A stretch of DNA of 64,000 nucleotides from an uncultured Saprospiraceae bacterium. GTDB taxonomy: Bacteria > Bacteroidota > Bacteroidia > Chitinophagales > Saprospiraceae. The DNA lies in the NCBI GenBank assembly GCA_938007965.1, contig CALLMH010000050.1:62001-126000 (forward strand). The letters run 5' to 3'. The translations under genes and the position numbers were made by a program. The notes under the pieces are model-generated. The model made no database searches. It saw only the letters and a program-made list of their open reading frames with translations, and was not told where the DNA came from. This document shows, piece after piece, positions 8,234 to 18,486 of this stretch; the first letter of the stretch is position 1; every line of letters begins with the position of its first letter.

Positions 8234-8510
8234 ATATAATAATTAGAAAGAATAAAATTGCTAAATGCTAAGAATTTACTGTTTCGATTAATCAAAAAAC
8301 AAAAGCGTATACTACAGTGGTAATTTAAAACAGATAAAGTGATCGCTCATCTAAGGGTCATAATTATTTCTAATAAAGAAGCACTCCTTTACAAGTCGAA
8401 ACCATAAAGATCGCGTACTAATTAGATAGTTTAGTCAAGCTAATGCACAAAAGATTATTAAATACGTAGTTGCCGAAATGAGTAGTAATTCTATGTTACT
8501 AGAAATTGGA

Positions 8511-8545
8511 TCTATGCCTACAGAATTAATATCTGTAGGCATAGA
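8511..8545 (-). terminator. Perfect 14-bp inverted repeat after ilvC
   Basis: TCTATGCCTACAGA at 8511-8524 and its exact complement at 8532-8545 surround a 7-base loop. It begins 15 bp past the ilvC stop. On the ilvC strand the following bases are only moderately T-rich, so it may be a weak terminator or an mRNA-stabilising 3' hairpin rather than a strong stop. The rest of the 326-bp ilvC-ilvA gap shows nothing recognisable. Confidence 0.6.
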
Positions 8546-8559
8546 ATACCAATATAATT

Positions 8560-9603
8560 TTAGCTTTTTGGTCTCAAACTTCTTACTGCTCGGCCGGCTT
8601 GCCACATTTCAGAATTTTTCAATTCGTCCAATTCGGCCTCTAGCTTTACCCTGTAATCTTCCTTACTATTACTATCGATTGACAATTGAGCTTCATTCCC
8701 AGTCTCTACGCTTTCGTATAGTTCTTCGAATACTGGCTTGACGGCATCTCTGAATTTCTTCCACCAATCCAGTGCACCTCTTTGTGCTGTTGTAGAGCAA
8801 TTCGCATACATCCAGTCCATTCCATTTTCAGCTACTAGTGGGTAAAGAGATTCCGTCGCCTCTTCTACTGTTTCGTTGAATGCTTCTGATGGAGAGTGAC
8901 CTTTTGATCTCAATAAATCATATTGAGCTGCGAATAATCCTTGGATACCACCCATGAGTGACCCTCTCTCTCCAGTAAGATCAGAGTACACTTCTTTCTT
9001 GAATGTCGTCTCGAATAAATAACCCGACCCAATACCGATTCCCATTGCGATCACTTTATCTCTAGCATTACCTGTCGCATCTTGGAATACAGCAAATGAA
9101 GAATTTAACCCTTTGCCTTCGACAAACAATCTTCTCAATGAGGTTCCAGAACCTTTTGGTGCTGCTAATACGACATCAATATCAGATGGTGGTACGATAC
9201 CAGTCCTTTCCTTGTATGTAACTCCAAAACCATGTGAGAAATAGAGCGTCTTACCTGCCGTCAGATAAGGCTTGATAGTCGGCCATAGTTGAATCTGTGC
9301 CGCATCCGAAAGAAGATATTGAATAACGGTCGCTTTCTTACAAGCCTCTTCAATAGAGAATAACGTCTCTCCAGGAACAAACCCATCGGCAATAGCCTTA
9401 TCATACGATTTAGAAGGACTTCTCTGCCCGATGATTACTTCGAATCCATTGTCTCTGAGGTTTAATGCCTGACCAGGTCCTTGTACCCCATATCCAATAA
9501 TTGCAATCGTCTCATCTTTGAGTACTTCTCTTGCTTTTTCATATGGAAACTCTTCTCTGGTAACCACGTTTTCTTCTGTTCCTCCAAAATTGAATACTGC
9601 CAT
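8560..9603 (-). CDS. ilvC: Ketol-acid reductoisomerase
   Basis: A 347-residue NADPH- and magnesium-dependent enzyme that isomerises and reduces acetolactate and acetohydroxybutyrate in valine, leucine and isoleucine synthesis. The nucleotide-binding loop is GYGVQGPGQ at residues 37-45 and the cofactor-specificity loop is GQRSPSKSYDKA at 59-70. The catalytic KARI-C region is the single-copy class I length. The gene follows ilvN at a gap of 147 bp. A perfect inverted repeat just past its stop may end part of the transcript before ilvA. Confidence 0.96.
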   Translation of the reverse strand: MAVFNFGGTEENVVTREEFPYEKAREVLKDETIAIIGYGVQGPGQALNLRDNGFEVIIGQRSPSKSYDKAIADGFVPGETLFSIEEACKKATVIQYLLSDAAQIQLWPTIKPYLTAGKTLYFSHGFGVTYKERTGIVPPSDIDVVLAAPKGSGTSLRRLFVEGKGLNSSFAVFQDATGNARDKVIAMGIGIGSGYLFETTFKKEVYSDLTGERGSLMGGIQGLFAAQYDLLRSKGHSPSEAFNETVEEATESLYPLVAENGMDWMYANCSTTAQRGALDWWKKFRDAVKPVFEELYESVETGNEAQLSIDSNSKEDYRVKLEAELDELKNSEMWQAGRAVRSLRPKS

Positions 9604-9750
9604 TTTCTTATTGTTTAATTTGTTGATTTGTTAGTTCTTTTTGCTTTTCCCTAACTATGTTATAATTGTAATTCTTTCTATTTTTTTCAATCTATCAAGC
9701 TATCGTTTCGATTTCAATTGGGTGGAATCTGACGACTATTACACTTGATT

Positions 9751-10299
9751 TTATACTTTTTCATTTTCCATTTCCAGACTTGCCAAGTAGCTATTCAATC
9801 TTTCCATTGGCTTTACTACTACTACCCTCCCCGATCTCACAAATTCATAGATCCCAAATTGCCTGAGGTCATTGAGCAGTGCTTCTGTCTCGTCATGATA
9901 TCCCGTTTTCACGATGACGATATATTCTGATTCTATCGTCAGGATTCTAGCATTGTGTTTTCTTACTAATGCCTCTGAAGATTCACCTTCGTAAAAAGCT
10001 TTTGACGGGATTTTGTACAGTGCTATTTCTTGATATACGACTTCTTCATTCGTATAATAAAATGTCTTCAATACATCTACTTGCTTATCTATCTGCGCAC
10101 TCAGCTTTCTGATGCGCTCTTCTGTCAGTTTGACTACGATCGTGTATCTGTGGATTCCATCTATACTTGATGGAGACGTATTCATACTTTCGATATTGAT
10201 ATGCCTTCGTGTGATATTGGTTACGATCCTCGCCAGTATCCCCATTTTATTCTCTGAGAATATAACGAGGGTGTATATTTTACTTTCTTGTTCTTTCAT
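9751..10299 (-). CDS. ilvN: Acetolactate synthase small (regulatory) subunit
   Basis: A 182-residue regulatory subunit beginning at the ATG at 10299 (KEQESKIYTLVIFSENKMG). The N-terminal ACT domain (GILARIVTNITRRHINIES) binds valine in characterised homologues and controls the large subunit; the C-terminal half is the usual ALS_ss_C region. The frame is also open to a GTG at 10353 that overlaps the ilvB stop in a GTGA arrangement. This would add 18 basic residues not typical of the family, so the ATG start is preferred. The close spacing to ilvB shows co-transcription. Confidence 0.93.
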   Translation of the reverse strand: MKEQESKIYTLVIFSENKMGILARIVTNITRRHINIESMNTSPSSIDGIHRYTIVVKLTEERIRKLSAQIDKQVDVLKTFYYTNEEVVYQEIALYKIPSKAFYEGESSEALVRKHNARILTIESEYIVIVKTGYHDETEALLNDLRQFGIYEFVRSGRVVVVKPMERLNSYLASLEMENEKV

Positions 10300-10349
10300 T
10301 TTATCTAATTTTAGTAAGATTGACAAATCGCTAAGAGCTCTTCTTTTGA

Positions 10350-12086
10350 TCACTCTAGCACAGTCTCATCCACCGCTTTACCTGTAGAAATCATCGGAAA
10401 GATATTTTCTTCTTTTTCTACTTCTACGTGCAGAAGAAAAGGTCCTTCATACGCTAGCATTTCTTTGATGCCCGATTCTACTTCTGAGCTATCGGTAATC
10501 TTCTTTCCCTTCACTCCAAATCCATCTGCAATCTTTATAAAATCAGGATTTTCTAATTCTACAAAACTATATCGTTTTTCAAAAAACAGTTGTTGCCATT
10601 GTCTCACCATTCCTAGATAGTTATTATCCAACAATAAGATTTTGACAGGAATATTCCATTGGCTGAGCACTCCCAGTTCTTGGATAGTCATCTGAAAACC
10701 TCCATCGCCAACTACGCATATCACCGTTGCATCTTTTCTTCCTAGCTGCGCACCGATGGCCGACGGCAGCCCGAAACCCATCGTCCCTGCTCCGCCCGAT
10801 GACAGCCACTGATCGTATCCATTATAGTCATAATACCTAGCTGCTATCATCTGATGCTGTCCTACATCTGTCGCTACGATTGCTTGTCCTTTCGTTTGTT
10901 TGGATACTTCCTTCATAGTTCGCCCCATCGTTATTGGTCCAGAGCTCCTTTCTTCACAGTCTTTAGAGATTACCTTCTCATGCTCCATTCTATCGCATTC
11001 ATGAAACTCTGCAATCCACTCAGGGTAAGTTTTCTTATCTACTTTTGATATCAAAGCCTCCAAGGCATCTTTCGCATCTGCCAATACGGCTACTTCTGTT
11101 TTTACATTTTTATCTATTTCAGAAGGGTCTATCTCTATATGTATTACTTTAGCTTGCTTCGCATATTTTTCGAGATTACCAGTCACACGATCATCAAATC
11201 GCATTCCTATGGCTATGAGGACATCACATTGATTAGTCTTCATATTAGGGCCGTAATTGCCATGCATTCCAAGCATACCCATATGCAATGGATGTTCGTT
11301 AGCTATAGCAGATAGACCATGTATAGTACTACCAACAGGAATCCCAGTCTTCTCTACGAATGATACAAATTGATCCTGTGCTTTTGCAATATGGATTCCG
11401 TGTCCCGCTAAGATGAATGGTTTCTTTGCGCTATTGATCAGTGCCGCTGCCTCTGCTATGCTTGTTGCATCCACTTTTGGTCTTGGGACATAACTTCTTA
11501 GCGTTGGCTGGGCTGCTGGAGCAAAATCAAACATCTCCATCTGGGCATCTTTTGTAATATCTATCACAACTGGCCCTGGCTTACCAGTATTGGCTACGTA
11601 AAATGCCTTTGCAAATACCTCTGGAATCTCGCTCGCTTTCGTGATCTGATAATTCCACTTCGTGATCGAAGTCGTACACCCAATCACATCTGCCTCTTGA
11701 AAAGCATCCGAACCCAATAACTTACTGAAAATCTGGCCTGTCACACATACCAATGGCGTGCTATCCATCAATGCATCGAGCAAGCCTGTAAATAAATTGG
11801 TAGCACCAGGTCCTGATGTGGCAAATGCGACTCCTGTGCTTCTTCTTACTCTGGCATATCCCTGAGCGGCATGGATCGCCCCTTGCTCATGCCTCGTAAG
11901 TATATGTGTAATCCTGTCTTGATAAGAGTACAATGCGTCATAAATAGGCATAATAGCTCCTCCAGGATAGCCGAATATCGTATCTACACCGTGCTGAATA
12001 ATACACTTTAGCACCGCTTCTGAACCAGAAATATGCTCTTTCTTAATTTTTTGAGCTTTTGATCTTTTGATTGTTTCTGTCTTCAT
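10350..12086 (-). CDS. ilvB: Acetolactate synthase large (catalytic) subunit
   Basis: A 578-residue thiamine-diphosphate enzyme that condenses pyruvate with pyruvate or 2-oxobutanoate, the first shared step of valine and isoleucine synthesis. The activating glutamate is E67 in RHEQGA, and the ThDP/Mg motif is [15 protein letters not shown] followed by LLLDNN about 25 residues later. The three-domain PYR-middle-PP layout is complete. The N-terminus is Lys-rich and about 20 residues longer than the catalytic domain needs. It lies between ilvD (162 bp upstream) and ilvN. Confidence 0.96.
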   Translation of the reverse strand: MKTETIKRSKAQKIKKEHISGSEAVLKCIIQHGVDTIFGYPGGAIMPIYDALYSYQDRITHILTRHEQGAIHAAQGYARVRRSTGVAFATSGPGATNLFTGLLDALMDSTPLVCVTGQIFSKLLGSDAFQEADVIGCTTSITKWNYQITKASEIPEVFAKAFYVANTGKPGPVVIDITKDAQMEMFDFAPAAQPTLRSYVPRPKVDATSIAEAAALINSAKKPFILAGHGIHIAKAQDQFVSFVEKTGIPVGSTIHGLSAIANEHPLHMGMLGMHGNYGPNMKTNQCDVLIAIGMRFDDRVTGNLEKYAKQAKVIHIEIDPSEIDKNVKTEVAVLADAKDALEALISKVDKKTYPEWIAEFHECDRMEHEKVISKDCEERSSGPITMGRTMKEVSKQTKGQAIVATDVGQHQMIAARYYDYNGYDQWLSSGGAGTMGFGLPSAIGAQLGRKDATVICVVGDGGFQMTIQELGVLSQWNIPVKILLLDNNYLGMVRQWQQLFFEKRYSFVELENPDFIKIADGFGVKGKKITDSSEVESGIKEMLAYEGPFLLHVEVEKEENIFPMISTGKAVDETVLE

Positions 12087-12247
12087 GTTATTTATTTTCT
12101 TTTCCTAAATCGGCTTTTTTTCATTTGCTTCACCGGTCCAATTGTCCAACTTATTTGTCACTTTCTCTTGTGCTTCACATATCTTGTAGACATCATACCG
12201 CAATTTTTCATTTCTACCGAACGGCAGTTACGCATTTCAGCATATTG

Positions 12248-13927
12248 CTATTCATAATCTTCATCAGTTACGCAGCCTTTACTTGCGGAACTTACGGTGT
12301 GTCTATATTTTTTGAGAAAACCCGTCAATTTTTTATTAGGTCGTTTCCAGTTCTTCCTTCTTTCTGAGATTTCAGCATCAGATAGATTTACATCAATGCT
12401 ATTATTTTCAGCATCGATTGTGATGATGTCTCCATCTTTTATAAGGCCGATCATCCCTCCATTGTACGCTTCAGGAGTAATGTGTCCTACTACGAACCCA
12501 TGAGTTCCACCTGAGAACCTACCGTCCGTGATGAGTGCCACTTCTTTACCTAATCCAGCTCCCATAAGTAGGCCTGTAGGTTTGAGCATTTCCGGCATAC
12601 CTGGTGCTCCCTTAGGACCAGATTGGCGAATCACAATTACCGACCCCGACTCTATCTTTCTAGCTTGGATGGCTGCATTCGTCTCGTCTTCTGATTCAAA
12701 TACTTGTGCAGGTCCTGAGAATCTCAATCCTTCCTTTCCTGTAATCTTAGCTACTGATCCTTCTGATGCTAGATTGCCAAAGAGCATCTGCAAATGCCCC
12801 GTTTCTTTGATCGCTTCTGCAATAGGATAGATCACTTTCTGACCTTCTTTGAGTCCTGGCAGGTCTGCCAAATTCTCCGCTATTGTCTTCCCAGTCACAG
12901 TCATACATGTACCATCTATCATACCTTCTTCCAGCATCAATTTCATGACTGCAGGAACTCCACCAGCATTATGTAGATCTTCCATCACGTACTTACCACT
13001 CGGTTTTAGATCTGCAAGAAAAGGAGTAGAATCAGTTATTCTTTGAAAGTCTTCTAATTCTAAATCTAAATCAAATGACCTTGCTATCGCTAAGAAGTGA
13101 AGTACTGCATTCGTTGATCCTCCGAGTACTGTGACCAATTTCATCGCATTTTCTAATGCTGCTTTGGTGACTATATCTCTAGGCTTGATATCTTTTCGCA
13201 ATAGATTATTGATTGCCGCTCCTACTTTTGCCGCTTCTTCTTGTTTATTAGAACTTACTGCTGGATTAGATGAGTTGTAAGGCAGTGCCATACCCATAGC
13301 CTCGATCGCCGATGCCATCGTATTAGCCGTGTACATGCCTCCACACGCTCCGGGTCCTGGACATGCTTTTTTTATGATTTGATCTAGTTCTTCCTGATCT
13401 ATATTTCCTGCGATTCTCTCTCCGAGTGCTTCGAATGTAGATATGATCGTTAGATCATTGCCCGCATGACACCCTGGACCTATCGTGCCTCCAAAGAAGA
13501 CAATCCCTGGTCTATTCAACCTACCGAGTGCCATCATAGCACCTGGCATATTCTTATCACAACCTACTACAGTCACCAAAGCATCGTACCATTGAGCAGA
13601 CGCTACCGTCTCGATACTATCTGCTATCACATCTCTGGATGGCAATGAATATCGCATACCAGCGGTACCCATAGAGATACCATCACTCACGCCGATCGTA
13701 TGAAAAATCAAGCCAATCAGATCTTCTTTGGATACACCTCCTTTGATATCTTTTGCGAGATCATTGAGATGCATATTACAAGGATTTCCCTCCCAGCCCG
13801 TCGAAGCGATTCCAATTTGGGGCTTCTTTAAGTCTTCTGATGTCAATCCAATGGCGTGGAGCATAGCTTGTGCTGCAGGTTGTGATGGATCAGATGTTAC
13901 GTGTTTGCTATATTTATTTAATTCCAT
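12248..13927 (-). CDS. ilvD: Dihydroxy-acid dehydratase
   Basis: A 559-residue iron-sulfur enzyme of the IlvD/Edd family that dehydrates dihydroxyisovalerate and dihydroxymethylvalerate to the 2-oxo acids. Cluster-ligand cysteines are in GNPC at residue 50, GCDKNMPG near 124, and [14 protein letters not shown] near 190-197. The C-terminal [22 protein letters not shown] is highly conserved. It is the first structural gene after the Val/Ile leader peptide and attenuator, so its expression is likely to follow charged tRNA-Val and tRNA-Ile levels. Confidence 0.96.
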   Translation of the reverse strand: MELNKYSKHVTSDPSQPAAQAMLHAIGLTSEDLKKPQIGIASTGWEGNPCNMHLNDLAKDIKGGVSKEDLIGLIFHTIGVSDGISMGTAGMRYSLPSRDVIADSIETVASAQWYDALVTVVGCDKNMPGAMMALGRLNRPGIVFFGGTIGPGCHAGNDLTIISTFEALGERIAGNIDQEELDQIIKKACPGPGACGGMYTANTMASAIEAMGMALPYNSSNPAVSSNKQEEAAKVGAAINNLLRKDIKPRDIVTKAALENAMKLVTVLGGSTNAVLHFLAIARSFDLDLELEDFQRITDSTPFLADLKPSGKYVMEDLHNAGGVPAVMKLMLEEGMIDGTCMTVTGKTIAENLADLPGLKEGQKVIYPIAEAIKETGHLQMLFGNLASEGSVAKITGKEGLRFSGPAQVFESEDETNAAIQARKIESGSVIVIRQSGPKGAPGMPEMLKPTGLLMGAGLGKEVALITDGRFSGGTHGFVVGHITPEAYNGGMIGLIKDGDIITIDAENNSIDVNLSDAEISERRKNWKRPNKKLTGFLKKYRHTVSSASKGCVTDEDYE

Positions 13928-14012
13928 AGTATTTTACTTAGGGCAAAAAGCTGTATCGCATAATTGCTTTTCTTCTAGTTCAATTTGATTTTATACGCCT
14001 TCGCGTTATTGC

Positions 14013-14050
14013 AAAAAAAAAGCCATCCTCATGAGAGAATGACCTTTTTT
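14013..14050 (-). terminator. Attenuator terminator upstream of ilvD
   Basis: On the minus strand GGTCATTCTC pairs with GAGGATGGCT (wobbles included) around a TCAT loop, flanked by six A on one side and a run of nine T on the other. It lies 37 bp after the leader peptide stop and 86 bp before ilvD, inside the leader rather than at the end of an operon, as expected for an attenuator. Confidence 0.9.
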
Positions 14051-14070
14051 ATATTTTCCATATATTCTAA

Positions 14071-14083
14071 AGGATCATACTCT
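14071..14083 (-). promoter_or_regulatory. Predicted antiterminator segment of the ilv attenuator
   Basis: The minus-strand sequence AGAGTATGATCCT is, except for one mismatch and one bulge, complementary to AGGTCATTCTCT, the 5' arm of the terminator. It lies 4-16 bases past the leader stop codon. Pairing here would exclude the terminator, giving the standard stalled-ribosome switch. Confidence 0.65.
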
Positions 14084-14086
14084 TCA

Positions 14087-14167
14087 TCAAGTCTGAATAA
14101 TTATAATCACGTTAATAATAATGACTGAGACAGGCACATAAACAGCTACACTGACTCTAGTCACCAT
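14087..14167 (-). CDS. Val/Ile-rich ilv leader peptide (attenuation)
   Basis: A 26-codon frame, ATG to TGA, starting 10 bp after the leuB stop. It encodes 8 Val and 7 Ile in 26 residues, with the runs VSVIII and VIIII near the end and no Leu. This is the composition of known ilv leader peptides such as that of the E. coli ilvGMEDA operon. It is followed by an antiterminator segment and a strong terminator before ilvD. Stalling at the Val or Ile codons when the tRNAs are uncharged should favour the antiterminator and let polymerase enter ilvDBNCA. The peptide itself probably has no other role. Confidence 0.85.
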   Translation of the reverse strand: MVTRVSVAVYVPVSVIIINVIIIIQT

Positions 14168-14177
14168 ATAATTTATT

Positions 14178-15269
14178 TTAGATAAGTACGCCATAGTCTT
14201 TTTTAGTCTTAGATGAAATATGTCTAGCTATCTGGTCGCCCAGTTCAGAGCAAAATAAAGCATTTTCTTTCAATAAATCGCTTGTGAGTAGGTTATTATC
14301 GATACAGTACGTTACCGCCTCTACGATTTCATCGGCTTCGTCTCCCATACCAAAGTCTCTCAGCATCATCTCAACTGAAAGGATTGTTGCTATTGGATTT
14401 GCTATGTTTTTACCCGCAGCCTGAGGATACGAACCATGCACAGGCTCGTACAGCCTGGCTTTCTCTCCCGCAGACGATGAAGGTAGTAATCCTATGGATC
14501 CTCCTAGTACAGATGCTTCGTCTGATATGATATCTCCGAACATATTCGAAGTGACAATCACATCAAACTGACTTGGATTCAGTATCATCTGCATCGCTGC
14601 ATTATCAATAAATAGATAATTGACATTTACTGAAGGATAGTCATCCTTCATGCCTTGCACAACATCTCTCCATAGTCTTGAGGAATCTAAAACATTGGCT
14701 TTATCTATTAGGCAAAGTGTTTTTCTCGGTCTCCTTTGCGCTTCTTCGAATGCTAACTTACATATGCGTTCGATCTCAAATCTATGATAATGACAAAGAT
14801 CTGAAGCTTCATTTTCGGATTTATTTTTCGCCCCGAAGTAGATTCCACCGGTCAATTCTCTATAGATGACCATATCGACATCTTGTAGAACTTCAGGTTT
14901 CAGTACAGATAGGTGTTTCAAACTATCAAAAATTCTCACTGGGCGGATATTTGCAAAAAGTTCTAGTGTTTTTCGAATTTTCAAAAGTCCTTGTTCGGGT
15001 CTGACAGTGGCATTGGGATCATTATCATATTTCGGATCACCTATAGCGCCGAGTAGTATAGCATCAGCATTGACACAAGACTCAATCGTCTCCTCGGGAA
15101 GAGGGTTACCAGTAGCATCGATCGCACAAGCACCCATAAGCTGCTCATCATATTTGAAATCATGATCATATTTCTCAGCTATTGCATTCAGTACTTTAAT
15201 CGCTTGATCTACGATTTCTGGACCGATTCCATCTCCCTTTAGGATTGTTATGTTATTCAATTGTTTCAT
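14178..15269 (-). CDS. leuB: 3-isopropylmalate dehydrogenase
   Basis: A 363-residue NAD-dependent enzyme of leucine synthesis, oxidising and decarboxylating 3-isopropylmalate. Recognisable are the substrate loop RPEQGLLKIRKTL near 92-104, the catalytic YRELTGGIYFG, the lysine in LIDKANVL, and the metal and cofactor region SNMFGDIISDEASVLGGSIG. It is separated from leuACD by an oppositely oriented secreted-protein gene and is instead followed by the ilv leader and ilvDBNCA. Unattenuated transcription of leuB with attenuated read-through into ilv is the simplest reading. Confidence 0.96.
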   Translation of the reverse strand: MKQLNNITILKGDGIGPEIVDQAIKVLNAIAEKYDHDFKYDEQLMGACAIDATGNPLPEETIESCVNADAILLGAIGDPKYDNDPNATVRPEQGLLKIRKTLELFANIRPVRIFDSLKHLSVLKPEVLQDVDMVIYRELTGGIYFGAKNKSENEASDLCHYHRFEIERICKLAFEEAQRRPRKTLCLIDKANVLDSSRLWRDVVQGMKDDYPSVNVNYLFIDNAAMQMILNPSQFDVIVTSNMFGDIISDEASVLGGSIGLLPSSSAGEKARLYEPVHGSYPQAAGKNIANPIATILSVEMMLRDFGMGDEADEIVEAVTYCIDNNLLTSDLLKENALFCSELGDQIARHISSKTKKDYGVLI

Positions 15270-15615
15270 ATATACTACATCTCATGTAAAACAATACAGT
15301 CAAAAGACTATATAGCTATTTCTTATCAAATGTAATTCATTAGGAAATAAGTAATCGTATAAATAAAATTACAATTACGCTCTACAAGACAAATAAATAA
15401 ACATAATTAATTGCAAATCAATTTTTTAACTACACTTTTCATACGTTTTCCACCTTTATTTATCAGCAAAAATATCAGTAATAAATATTTAATGCCGGAT
15501 TATTCCTCATAGCATATTCAGTAATATTAGACTGTAGTTAGGGTTCTTATAGAAGTAACAACTGTAGAAGAAAACAGACTGGTTTTTGATTCATACTTAT
15601 TTTGGATTCCTCAGA

Positions 15616-15647
15616 TTTGAAATTTTGAATTAATTATTATATTTTTA
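15616..15647 (+). promoter_or_regulatory. Bacteroidota-type promoter of the 928-residue secreted protein
   Basis: TTTG at 15616-15619 and TATTTTTA at 15640-15647 are 20 bp apart, matching TTTG-N19-21-TAnnTTTG except the last base. The transcription start would fall near 15653, which favours the ATG at 15680 over the ATG at 15653. The rest of the 383-bp divergent gap towards leuB is AT-rich, with no other site seen. Confidence 0.45.
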
Positions 15648-15679
15648 GTTCAATGAAAACAAATAAACCTTACACCATG

Positions 15680-18439
15680 AATATCAAACCGTTATACTTT
15701 CTTATCATATTATCACTTTTCTCTTCAACTATTTGCGCTCAAGATGTAATATCTGATGTATGGTCTAGTGGTAATAGTCAACGACATTTACTAAAGAAGA
15801 TAGATAATCAGAACTACCTAATAAAAATCGACTTATTAGACTCTGTATTCGTATATGTGATTGAGAATGGTACAGCCGAGTTGAGAGGTAAGACTCATAT
15901 CTTGGGCGCGTACACAGATTATAATTTAACAATGTGGAACAAATGGATTCTAGCCAAAGATATTGAAGGTTCTACTGCTTATAATTTTGTAGAAAATTTT
16001 TCAGAAGTAATCAAGTACGAAGAACCATATGAGCGGTCAAGCTGGCGTATAATAAATGAAGATGTTTTAGTCCTATCGCAGTATGACGACTCTAATGCTG
16101 AGAGAAGAGCATTTCTAATTGACGAAGAATTTGATCATCAAGAAAATATAGAATACGGACGAATCTATGCAAGCGATGAAGACTATCTCTACTACAGAAT
16201 GTATGAAAACGAAACCAATGAATACCAAAAAAGAGATAAAGAAAATAATGAAATTATAAGTTCTTTCACAATACAAAACGCTGTAATTCAGCGACGTATT
16301 GACAACTATATTTACTATTATGAAGACGAATCAAATAGTGTTATTCGTCACGATTTATTAGAGGACACCACCGTATCGCTTCATACTTTTGACTTTGAGC
16401 CTACTCAGGTATCAATGAGCTATCTATTGAAACAACAAGTAGTAACTGCGCGAAATAATGAAGAAAATAAACATCAAGCAATCGCCATCAATCTATCTGA
16501 TCAAAAGGTAAAGATTTTCAACGATCAATATATTAGCTACAGTGACCTCAATAGCGCTGATAATATCCTAATCTATGAACATGAGTCTTATGATAGTCTT
16601 GTAATATACTACTTCGATACGGACAGTTCTAAGACTCTGCCATTCATCGGGAGCGTAGATGATATTATTGTTTTGGACGGCAAATATTTAATTTTTGCGG
16701 CTTTGGGTGAGCCTTTTAGAATTATGAATGTAGTCTATGACATGGTAAATGACACTCTGCATGAAACTGGAACGGACTTGCCATTTTCCTACCGCCTGGA
16801 ACCCACATATATTTCTGAAGGCAGTAAATATTATCTAGACGTCGGAACCGACATAGAATTCATCGACGACCTGTATGAAATAAACATAACAAATGGGATC
16901 TCTTCAGTAAGTGATATAATATCAGTGACGAGAAGGGGCTTAGCGGATGATTCGCACATGAAAAAAATAAAGAATGATATATTCATACTAAATCAAGAAC
17001 ACTTGTATGTCATCCAAGATGAATCATTCGTACAATTAGATGAGCATACGATATTAAAAAATAATCACCAATCTTATCAATCCAATGCACATGGTATATA
17101 TTGGGCAGAAAAATCAGACACAATCATCTCATTTTATAATTATCGAGATGGACAAAAGAATACAATAGGGATAATAATAGACAATCCTCAAATAGATTTG
17201 TATTCACTTCAAATCAGAGACTTCAATGAGGGAGAAGAGTCCATCTATATAAATGGAAGATTAGGCTTCGAGAGTACATCATTCTTACTGCGTAAAGAGG
17301 ACAATACCATCATACCACTAGAAACTACATCTGGAAATATCTTGCAAACATCATTTTACAATGACGGGTATTACTATTATAATATTGCTGGTTGGATCCA
17401 TAGAATTGATGAATTCGGCAACAAAGTCAATCTCGATATCGAAGCTCCTCTTGTCGGCTTCGGATCAAATGTACTGCACAATGGCGTAATATACAACGCA
17501 AATTATAAAGGTATCTATGCCATAAAAAACGGAGATGCATCATTACAATTAGCATTTGAAGAAGAAAGTCAATTCAATTTTTTTTCGTCCTTGGGTGATA
17601 TCCTTTTCTTGGAAGCCGAAAATGCTCTATATGCATTGGTGGATGATGAATGGATAGAAATAAATCTTGCGAATGGTGCCATCCGTGGTCAATTAGGTGA
17701 ACATCTCTTATTGGTGAGAGAAAGCACAGGTACGAATCAGATCATAAACCGGATATTTGATCTAAAGAACAATGAGTTATATGACTTACCAGAAGAATTC
17801 AATACGCTTAACATCATATCGACATTCGACTATCAGGGGGAATTGTATGTAATATCGAGTACTAGGTTTTTTCCTGACTATGAAGTGAAAGTATTCAAAA
17901 CAAATGAGTCGTTTACCACAGCAGAAGAAGTATTGACATTCGAAACATTCGGAAGGGGACTAGGAGCTAAATTCACAGATTTCGGAGATGAAGGTCTTCT
18001 GTACATTGGCAATAAAATCTTCCTGATGAATGATCAATTAGAATTCGTAGAGATCGAGGGTGTATACGGAGATACTGAATCGGTATCAACCGAAGAAAAT
18101 GATGGAACATTCTATTTCATCGCACTACATCCTCAGAAAGGGCGTCAAGTATATAATACCTTGGCATTTTCGAAACGCGTATCAACAAAAGACATTGTCT
18201 CGAATCTGATCTCAATATTTCCTAACCCCACAACAGATATTATCAATTTAGAAAATGAATCCACCCAATCGAATTATACGATCAAAATAGTGGATGTGAG
18301 AGGAAATATAATTTTCTCCTCTGATATACATAAGAACGAAAGCATAGATGTATCTCAATATGCAGAAGGTATCTATTACTTGAATCTCATAGGCAACGAT
18401 GGTCAAATATTAGGAAAAGGGATGTTTATTAGAGGGTAA
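15680..18439 (+). CDS. Secreted protein with type IX secretion C-terminal sorting domain
   Basis: About 919 residues, with a signal peptide (MNIKPLYFLIILSLFSSTICAQ). The frame is open nine codons further to an ATG at 15653, but the promoter position favours 15680. The long middle part is rich in acidic and aromatic residues with repeated short strands (patterns such as YYYDTDSS, LYVIQD, GIYAIKNGD), suggesting a beta-propeller-like surface domain without recognisable catalytic residues. The last 75 residues are a typical T9SS type A sorting domain (ISIFPNPTTDIINLE, SQYAEGIYYLNL). It lies between leuD and leuB on the opposite strand, breaking an otherwise continuous leu/ilv gene run. Confidence 0.75.
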   Translation, partial: NIKPLYFLIILSLFSSTICAQDVISDVWSSGNSQRHLLKKIDNQNYLIKIDLLDSVFVYVIENGTAELRGKTHILGAYTDYNLTMWNKWILAKDIEGSTAYNFVENFSEVIKYEEPYERSSWRIINEDVLVLSQYDDSNAERRAFLIDEEFDHQENIEYGRIYASDEDYLYYRMYENETNEYQKRDKENNEIISSFTIQNAVIQRRIDNYIYYYEDESNSVIRHDLLEDTTVSLHTFDFEPTQVSMSYLLKQQVVTARNNEENKHQAIAINLSDQKVKIFNDQYISYSDLNSADNILIYEHESYDSLVIYYFDTDSSKTLPFIGSVDDIIVLDGKYLIFAALGEPFRIMNVVYDMVNDTLHETGTDLPFSYRLEPTYISEGSKYYLDVGTDIEFIDDLYEINITNGISSVSDIISVTRRGLADDSHMKKIKNDIFILNQEHLYVIQDESFVQLDEHTILKNNHQSYQSNAHGIYWAEKSDTIISFYNYRDGQKNTIGIIIDNPQIDLYSLQIRDFNEGEESIYINGRLGFESTSFLLRKEDNTIIPLETTSGNILQTSFYNDGYYYYNIAGWIHRIDEFGNKVNLDIEAPLVGFGSNVLHNGVIYNANYKGIYAIKNGDASLQLAFEEESQFNFFSSLGDILFLEAENALYALVDDEWIEINLANGAIRGQLGEHLLLVRESTGTNQIINRIFDLKNNELYDLPEEFNTLNIISTFDYQGELYVISSTRFFPDYEVKVFKTNESFTTAEEVLTFETFGRGLGAKFTDFGDEGLLYIGNKIFLMNDQLEFVEIEGVYGDTESVSTEENDGTFYFIALHPQKGRQVYNTLAFSKRVSTKDIVSNLISIFPNPTTDIINLENESTQSNYTIKIVDVRGNIIFSSDIHKNESIDVSQYAEGIYYLNLIGNDGQILGKGMFIRG

Positions 18440-18486
18440 GTACTTGTAGATATTAGATTGAGATTAGGAAAAACCTCTTCACAGTA

